Assembly: GCA_964655995.1 (NCBI GenBank) | Contig: CAZZPK010000007.1 | Span: forward strand, 1-10,072 | Reading direction: 5' to 3' | Length of the DNA stretch: 10,072 bases | Source of the DNA: JACPIA01 sp964655995 | GTDB lineage: Bacteria > Patescibacteriota > Minisyncoccia > Phycocordibacterales > XYD1-FULL-46-19 | Shown: positions 6,443 through 10,072 of the stretch, in pieces | How the letters are laid out: every line of letters begins with the position of its first letter | How positions within the stretch are numbered: position 1 is the stretch's first letter | The notes under the pieces: model-generated | The model's database searches: none | The model's input: only the letters and a program-made list of their open reading frames with translations | Told to the model about the DNA's origin: nothing | Made by a program: the position numbers and the translations under genes

Positions 6443-7240
6443 ATGATTATCGATGGACGTAAATTGGCAGCGGAGATTGGTCAAGAATTGGCAATCGGTT
6501 TTGCCAATTTAAATCGGCCGGCCACGCTGGCTTTGGTAATCGTGGGGGAAAACAAGGCCACGCGCTCTTTTGTGGCGCAAAAAGAGCGCGTGGCCCAGCA
6601 AGTCGGTGTCGCTCTTAAACTATTTGAGTACGAGGCTGACATTAGCCAGGCAGATTTGGCGGTCGAGGTCGGACGCCTGGCCCTTGACCCTAAAGTAATC
6701 GGTTTGATTGTCCAGTTGCCGCTACCGGCGACAATAGATCAAGATGCCATTTTGGCGCTCATACCGCCGGCTAAGGATGTTGACGCTTTGGGCTCCGAGC
6801 CGGTTGTCGACTCGCCGGTAGCGGCCGCAGTCCTTGAGATTTTGGCTCGCCAGCAAATTGCGCTTGCTGGCCAAAAGGCGGTAGTGGTCGGCCAGGGCAA
6901 GTTGGTGGGTCGGCCGGTGGCGCGCGCTTTGGCTCGCGCCGGCGCCGCGGTGTCAGTGGCCGATGTCAATACTAAAAATTTGGCCGCTCTGTTAAAAACA
7001 GCCGACATTATTGTAAGCGGCGCCGGCGTCCCTGGTTTGATAAAGCCCGAGATGATTAAAGAGGGAGTGGTGTTGATTGATGCCGGCACCAGCGAGGAGG
7101 GTCAGGTGCTTAAGGGCGACATTGATCCGGCTTGCGCCGATCAGGCCAAGCTTTATACGCCGGTGCCCGGCGGCCTCGGTCCGGTCACTGTGGCGCTTTT
7201 GTTTAAAAATCTGCTCGCACTTGCTAATCGGGCCAATTAG
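6443..7240 (+). CDS. folD: FolD, methylenetetrahydrofolate dehydrogenase/cyclohydrolase (divergent)
   Basis: A 265-aa cytosolic enzyme expected to interconvert 5,10-methylene-THF, methenyl-THF and 10-formyl-THF using NADP. Signatures: IIDGRKLA (2-9), VGENKATRSFVAQK (34-47) with K47 equal to the catalytic Lys of E. coli FolD (K54), VQLPLP (90-95) with Q91, KDVD (111-114), VVVGQGKLVGRP (147-158), ADIIVSGAG (187-195), LIDAGTS, GDI, and TPVPGGLGPVTVALL (239-253). It is about 20-25 residues shorter than usual. The Tyr before the catalytic Lys is Phe (F43), KDVDG is KDVDA, and the loop that normally ends in PCTP is shortened and reads VDSP. The true start is the ATG at 6443, 2 nt after the epimerase stop. 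Longer in-frame starts lie inside the epimerase gene and are rejected. The last bases carry the -35 box of the secD promoter. Confidence 0.92.
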   Translation: MIIDGRKLAAEIGQELAIGFANLNRPATLALVIVGENKATRSFVAQKERVAQQVGVALKLFEYEADISQADLAVEVGRLALDPKVIGLIVQLPLPATIDQDAILALIPPAKDVDALGSEPVVDSPVAAAVLEILARQQIALAGQKAVVVGQGKLVGRPVARALARAGAAVSVADVNTKNLAALLKTADIIVSGAGVPGLIKPEMIKEGVVLIDAGTSEEGQVLKGDIDPACADQAKLYTPVPGGLGPVTVALLFKNLLALANRAN

Positions 7241-7248
7241 CCTATAAT
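7221..7248 (+). promoter_or_regulatory. Promoter of secDF
   Basis: TTGCTA (7221-7226, 4/6 match to the -35 consensus), a 16-nt spacer and a perfect TATAAT (7243-7248). The -35 lies inside the end of folD. The predicted start is near 7255, giving a 3-nt leader before the ATG at 7258. Confidence 0.75.
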
Positions 7249-7257
7249 GTGAGCGAC

Positions 7258-8547
7258 ATGTTAAAGACTCGTTTGTTGGCTCTACTGCTTGTTGTCTTGG
7301 GCTTGGCCCTCGCTTTTTTTGTTTATTACTCGGAGACGGCCGGCGCCGGTTTTTGGTCGCGCCCGTTTAAGTTGGGCTTGGATCTATCGGGCGGCAGCCA
7401 TTTGGTTTATGAGGCCAAGGTGAGCGAGATACCCGCGGCCGATATCGGCGATGCGATGTCGTCTTTGCGTGAGGTGATCGAGCGGCGGGTTAACGCTTTT
7501 GGCGTAGGCGAGCCGGTAGTCCAGCTCGAGCAAGTGGGCTTGGGCGAGACGGCCTCGCAGCGCCTGATTGTCGAGTTGCCCGGCGTCACTGATATTAAAA
7601 AGGCGATTGAGATGATCAATATTACGCCGACACTCGAGTTTAAAATGCCGGGCGATGTTGCCGGCGAGTTTGTATCGACGGGTTTGACAGGCCGCTTCCT
7701 CAAGCGGGCACAGGTGGTTTTTAGCCAGCAGTCACTCGGGCCCTCTATTTCACTCGAGTTTAATGAGGAGGGGGCGGAGCGTTTTGCCGCCATTACTCGC
7801 GCGACCGTGGGTCAGCCATTGGCGATTTATTTGGATGGAGTCCAAATACAAGCTCCCATTGTCCAAGAAGAGATCAAAGACGGCCGAGCGGAGATCTCCG
7901 GCCAATTTAGCGTTGAGGAGGCCAAGGCTCTGGTCCGCGACTTAAATTTGGGCGCCTTGCCGGTGCCGATCACTTTAATCTCCACCGAGACTATCGGTCC
8001 TTCTTTGGGCCAGGAGGCGATTACCAAGGGCCTTAGGGCGGGGATTATCGGTTTGGCGGCAGTGGCACTGTTTATGATCATGTGGTACCGCTTGCCGGGC
8101 GCGGTGGCGGTGGTGTCGCTCGCGATGTATTTGGTGCTGATGCTTGCGATTTTTAAATTGTTGCCGGTGACGCTTACGGCTGCAGGCATTGCGGGGTTGA
8201 TCCTTTCCATCGGGATGGCGCTTGATGCCAATGTTTTGATTTTTGAGCGGCTCAAAGAGGAGCTGGTGGCCGGCAAGGACATTGCGGAGGCGATCAAAGA
8301 GGGCTTTGCCCGGGCCTGGTTTGCCATCCGCGACTCCAATCTCTCAAGCATTATCTCGGCGGCGGTCCTCTTTTGGTTTGGCACGGCGGTGATCAAGGGT
8401 TTTGCACTGACGCTTTTGTTCGGCATCATTGTCAGTTTGTTTACGGCGATTACCGTAACGCGGACCCTGCTTTTGGCGATGGCGCCGCGGCATAAAAAAC
8501 CGTTTAGCCGCTTTTTATTCGGCGCGGGGATTAAATTAAAATCATAA
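7258..8547 (+). CDS. secD: SecD, protein translocase subunit
   Basis: A 429-aa inner-membrane subunit that, with SecF, uses the proton or sodium gradient to pull exported proteins through SecYEG. One membrane helix (about 5-24) is followed by LGLDLSGGSHL (39-49), a periplasmic P1-type domain with GPSISLEFNEEGAERF (161-176) and DGVQIQAPIV (193-202), then IGPSLGQEAI (246-255). Five C-terminal helices follow, with GMALDANVLIFERLKEE (319-335); D323 matches the conserved Asp tied to ion coupling. The size is near that of other bacterial SecD proteins lacking large insertions and well below the ~615 aa of E. coli SecD. A GTG at 7249 is in frame but abuts the TATAAT, so it would precede the transcript start. 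The ATG at 7258 is therefore chosen. No yajC is seen nearby. secF begins 2 nt after the stop. Confidence 0.95.
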   Translation: MLKTRLLALLLVVLGLALAFFVYYSETAGAGFWSRPFKLGLDLSGGSHLVYEAKVSEIPAADIGDAMSSLREVIERRVNAFGVGEPVVQLEQVGLGETASQRLIVELPGVTDIKKAIEMINITPTLEFKMPGDVAGEFVSTGLTGRFLKRAQVVFSQQSLGPSISLEFNEEGAERFAAITRATVGQPLAIYLDGVQIQAPIVQEEIKDGRAEISGQFSVEEAKALVRDLNLGALPVPITLISTETIGPSLGQEAITKGLRAGIIGLAAVALFMIMWYRLPGAVAVVSLAMYLVLMLAIFKLLPVTLTAAGIAGLILSIGMALDANVLIFERLKEELVAGKDIAEAIKEGFARAWFAIRDSNLSSIISAAVLFWFGTAVIKGFALTLLFGIIVSLFTAITVTRTLLLAMAPRHKKPFSRFLFGAGIKLKS

Positions 8548-8549
8548 TT

Positions 8550-9446
8550 ATGTGGATTGTTAAATATCGCCCTTACTTTTTTATTCTCTCGCTCATTTTG
8601 GTAGCGGTGTCGGTATTTATGATTGTGAGCCGCGGCCTGGACTGGGGCATCGACTTTACCGGCGGCTCGATTTTGGAAGTGACTTATCAAAACGGCCGGC
8701 CGGTGCTCTCGGCGGTACAGTCTCAAGTGTCGGGGCTTACTATCGGTCCGGTTTTGCTCCAGCCGGCCGGGGATGCCGATTTAATCGCGCGGACTAAAAC
8801 TTTAACCAATGAGGAGAAAGAGATCTTGCTCCGCGAACTCTCGTTTGGTGGTCGCGAATCGGTGGTGGAAAAACGTTTTAGCGCTATCGGCCCGTCTTTG
8901 GGTCAAGAGTTGGCGCGCAAGGGCACCATCGCCGTGATTTTGGTGGCGATTTTGATCGTCCTTTATTTGACGCTGGTGTTTTGGAGCGTATCGCATCCGG
9001 TGGCCTCGTGGAAGTATGGTCTGGTGGCCATTGTTAAAACTGTTCACGACTTGGTGATTACCACCGGCCTTTTTGTCTGGTTGGGAGCCTATCGCGGTGG
9101 AGCGGAGATCAATGCGCTCTTTTTGGCCGCTTTTTTGACCGTGCTCGGCCTGTCGGTTAATGACGTGATCGCGGTGTTTGACCGCATCCGCGAGAATTTG
9201 CGCCGCAAAATTTACGCTCATTTTGACGATACGGTGGGGCACAGTTTAACCGAGACTATGGCGCGCTCGCTTAACACCTCGGTGACGGTAATTTTTGTCC
9301 TCTTTTGTATTTACTGGTTTGGCGGTTCCACCACTCAAGACTTTGCCTTAGTGATGGCTATTGGTATGGTGGTGGCCACTTACTCCTCGATCTTCCTCGC
9401 CTCACCGCTCCTCGTCGCCTGGAACAATTGGTCTAGTAAGAAGTAG
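8550..9446 (+). CDS. secF: SecF, protein translocase subunit
   Basis: A 298-aa partner of SecD in the SecDF complex. A helix at about 8-28 leads to the signature GIDFTGGS (33-40). A short periplasmic domain follows, then IGPSLGQEL (113-121) at the start of helix 2. Next come the conserved VKTVHDL (162-168), GLSVNDVIAVFDRIREN (200-216), SLNTSVTVIFV (240-250) and YSSIFLASPLL (278-288). The length is typical for a stand-alone SecF. It begins 2 nt after the secD stop, so it is co-transcribed and probably translated by re-initiation; there is no Shine-Dalgarno. No terminator is visible right after the stop, and the promoter of the next cassette begins 1 nt beyond it. Confidence 0.95.
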   Translation: MWIVKYRPYFFILSLILVAVSVFMIVSRGLDWGIDFTGGSILEVTYQNGRPVLSAVQSQVSGLTIGPVLLQPAGDADLIARTKTLTNEEKEILLRELSFGGRESVVEKRFSAIGPSLGQELARKGTIAVILVAILIVLYLTLVFWSVSHPVASWKYGLVAIVKTVHDLVITTGLFVWLGAYRGGAEINALFLAAFLTVLGLSVNDVIAVFDRIRENLRRKIYAHFDDTVGHSLTETMARSLNTSVTVIFVLFCIYWFGGSTTQDFALVMAIGMVVATYSSIFLASPLLVAWNNWSSKK

Positions 9447-9447
9447 T

Positions 9448-9475
9448 TTGACTTTTGGCTCTAATTTGATATAAT
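9448..9475 (+). promoter_or_regulatory. Strong promoter of the 42-aa ORF cassette
   Basis: TTGACT (9448-9453, 5/6), a 16-nt spacer and a perfect TATAAT (9470-9475), which also carries the extended TGA just upstream. The predicted start is near 9482. It shares TTGACTTTT-N4-CTAAT-N4-TATAA with the promoter at 2286, and TATAATGGT with the 16S promoter at 9705. Confidence 0.85.
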
Positions 9476-9503
9476 GGTGGTTGGACAATAGGGAGGGTAA
9501 GAT

Positions 9504-9632
9504 ATGGCAAGCGGTATCGTTATAACCGATCCAGATTATAAAGAAGCCTTTGAGTCGTGTTGCCAAATATACGGCGAAGGGGTGGCTATAGCCATGTTCC
9601 TCGAGGCCGGGTTGGCCAAGGAGGTGGGCTAG
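9504..9632 (+). CDS. Small protein, 42 aa, unknown function
   Basis: An intact short frame starting MASGIVITDP and ending EAGLAKEVG before TAG. A good Shine-Dalgarno (GGGAGGG, GGAG at 9492-9495) lies 8 nt before the ATG. It sits about 22 nt after the predicted transcript start of a strong promoter and is closed by a strong terminator, so the whole unit would be a transcript of about 215 nt. The peptide is acidic (D9, D11, E14, E17, E25) with a probable helix in its second half (GVAIAMFLEAGLAKEV), and two adjacent cysteines (C19-C20). There is no export signal. I recognise no family. Because the transcript also has palindromes (TGGCTATAGCCA at 9583-9594 and a hairpin at 9642-9659), a regulatory RNA or dual-function RNA is an alternative. 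The Shine-Dalgarno and normal codons favour translation. Confidence 0.6.
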   Translation: MASGIVITDPDYKEAFESCCQIYGEGVAIAMFLEAGLAKEVG

Positions 9633-9641
9633 GACGAAATT

Positions 9642-9659
9642 GTGGCTTAACCAGGCCAC
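9642..9659 (+). repeat. Small hairpin between the 42-aa ORF and its terminator
   Basis: GTGGC (9642-9646) pairs with GCCAC (9655-9659) around an 8-nt loop. It directly abuts the terminator stem that begins at 9660, so the two would stack in RNA. Its role is unknown. Confidence 0.5.
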
Positions 9660-9697
9660 GGGCGAGTCAAGCGGGTATACGCTTGACTCGCCCTTTT
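9660..9697 (+). terminator. Intrinsic terminator with 14-bp perfect stem
   Basis: GGGCGAGTCAAGCG (9660-9673) pairs perfectly with CGCTTGACTCGCCC (9680-9693) around the loop GGTATA. A short U-tract TTTT (9694-9697) follows. It would end the 42-aa cassette transcript and shield the downstream rRNA promoter from read-through. The 3' arm contains the -35 box of that promoter. Confidence 0.92.
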
Positions 9698-9710
9698 GTA
9701 TGTGTATAAT
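9683..9710 (+). promoter_or_regulatory. 16S rRNA promoter, -35 inside the terminator stem
   Basis: TTGACT (9683-9688), a 16-nt spacer and a perfect TATAAT (9705-9710) followed by GGT. The predicted start is near 9717. This is the best promoter match upstream of the 16S gene. Confidence 0.85.
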
Positions 9711-9716
9711 GGTAAG

Positions 9717-9817
9717 GCCTTGGAGACAGGGCGTTTTTAAATCAGGAGACCTTTGACAACTAAACATCCAACGCAAAAATAAGTAAAAAGTTAAGTTTTC
9801 TTTTGTTCCGTTCATTC
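9717..9817 (+). promoter_or_regulatory. 16S rRNA leader
   Basis: The predicted ~100-nt external leader between the transcript start and the mature 16S 5' end. It has no convincing open frame. TTGACA at 9753-9758 lacks a matching -10. A pyrimidine-rich run and CATTCTTTAATTA at the 3' end loosely recall a boxA antitermination site, but the match is weak and I do not call it. The partner strand of the 16S processing stem lies outside the window. Confidence 0.6.
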
Positions 9818-10072
9818 TTTAATTAGAGTTTGATCTTGGCTCAGGATGAACGCTGGCGACGTGGATAAGGCATGCAAGTCGAGTGGGTTTAGACCCACGG
9901 CAGACGAGGTAGTAAGACGTAGGAACTTCCCCTCTTGTCGGGCATAACTAGCCGAAAGGTTAGATAATTCCCGATGGTCTCTTCGGAGTAAAGATTTATC
10001 GCAAGAGGAAAGGCCTGCGCAGTATCAGCTAGTTGGTAGGGTAATGGCCTACCAAGGCTATGACGCTTAGGG
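9818..10072 (+). rRNA. rrs: 16S ribosomal RNA, 5' end (partial)
   Basis: AGAGTTTGATC at 9825-9835 equals E. coli positions 8-18, which puts base 1 near 9818. CTGGCGACGTGG, GCATGCAAGTCGAG, CAGCTAGTTGGTAGGGTAA and GGCCTACCAAGGC follow in order. The gene continues past the window. The V1 helix is minimal (TGGGT-TTAG-ACCCA). The base after GATC is T, outside the A/C of the common 27F primer. The segment that is usually ACGGGTGAGTAA reads ACGAGGTAGTAAG. The signature suggests a Patescibacteria lineage; finer placement is not possible by eye. Confidence 0.97.

Noticed and set aside
7249..7257. GTG start for secD giving MSDMLK
   Set aside because: It begins right after the TATAAT, so it would lie upstream of the predicted transcript start; the ATG at 7258 fits the leaderless pattern.
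7827..8726. 299-aa open frame on the minus strand opposite secD and secF
   Set aside because: It crosses two certain genes antisense, has no family motifs, and is Ser/Ala/Lys-rich, as expected of a mirror frame of a G/C-biased membrane protein gene.
9504..9632. Homology between the 42-aa peptide (FLEAGLAKEVG) and the 218-aa orphan (LVEQGLGKEDL)
   Set aside because: Only a handful of residues of common helix-forming types match; this is within chance for short acidic helices.
9482..9697. tmRNA, 6S RNA or SRP RNA in the short cassette
   Set aside because: No tag-peptide or tRNA-like ends, no long rod-like pairing of the transcript ends, and no SRP tetraloop motif were found.
9753..9782. Second rRNA promoter starting at TTGACA 9753-9758
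   Set aside because: No -10-like hexamer lies 15-19 nt downstream, only A-rich sequence without TATAAT features.
9402..9815. 137-aa open frame on the minus strand over the end of secF and the 42-aa cassette
   Set aside because: It overlaps the secF end, two promoters and the terminator, has no promoter or Shine-Dalgarno of its own, and resembles no protein I know.
1..10072. CRISPR array, insertion sequence or transposase
   Set aside because: No spaced direct repeats, terminal inverted repeats around genes or transposase motifs were seen on either strand.

Overview
This window looks like a piece of a Candidate Phyla Radiation (Patescibacteria) chromosome. The visible 16S start reads GGATGAACGCTGGCGACGTG and then GATAAGGCATGCAAGTCGAG, which is the style of sequence I associate with these lineages. 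The genes are compact, and most gene starts lack a Shine-Dalgarno site. One gene ends in TGA (the ATGA overlap at 1119-1122), so the TGA=Gly code of Gracilibacteria/SR1 is unlikely. The placement is from pattern memory, not from a tree.

Layout. Positions 1-314 hold the 3' end of a 23S rRNA and a complete, unusually short 5S rRNA. From 361 comes a two-gene unit with a 4-bp overlap: a one-pass membrane protein with a Cys-rich motif, and the SEDS peptidoglycan polymerase RodA. Positions 2286-3103 form a self-contained expression cassette: consensus promoter, structured leader, strong Shine-Dalgarno, an orphan 218-aa protein and an intrinsic terminator. Next is a 50-bp divergent region. On its minus side is a GT4 glycosyltransferase. 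On its plus side is a run of polyprenyl-phosphate sugar transferase, SDR nucleotide-sugar epimerase and FolD. secD and secF follow from their own promoter. A second short cassette (9448-9697) encodes a 42-aa peptide and ends in a 14-bp terminator hairpin. The -35 box of the next promoter lies inside that hairpin's 3' arm. That promoter drives the 16S rRNA gene, which runs off the window at 10072.

How the genes fit together. RodA polymerises glycan strands. The sugar transferase would start a lipid-linked surface glycan, with the epimerase supplying a nucleotide sugar and the GT4 enzyme extending the chain. SecDF drives late steps of protein export. Most of the block is therefore envelope biogenesis, with FolD (one-carbon metabolism) inside the same operon.

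Most unusual points. (1) rRNA order is 23S-5S, then about 9.5 kb of protein genes, then 16S in the same orientation, so the window implies either two rRNA operons or a split one. (2) Four housekeeping units appear to have leaderless mRNAs, with a -10 box ending 8-9 nt before the ATG. (3) The two orphan cassettes instead use Shine-Dalgarno sites and share a promoter pattern, TTGACTTTT-N4-CTAAT-N4/5-TATAA. No CRISPR array, tRNA gene or transposase was seen. There is no stretch over 300 bases without a gene; the longest gap is the 9633-9817 region, which is annotated below.
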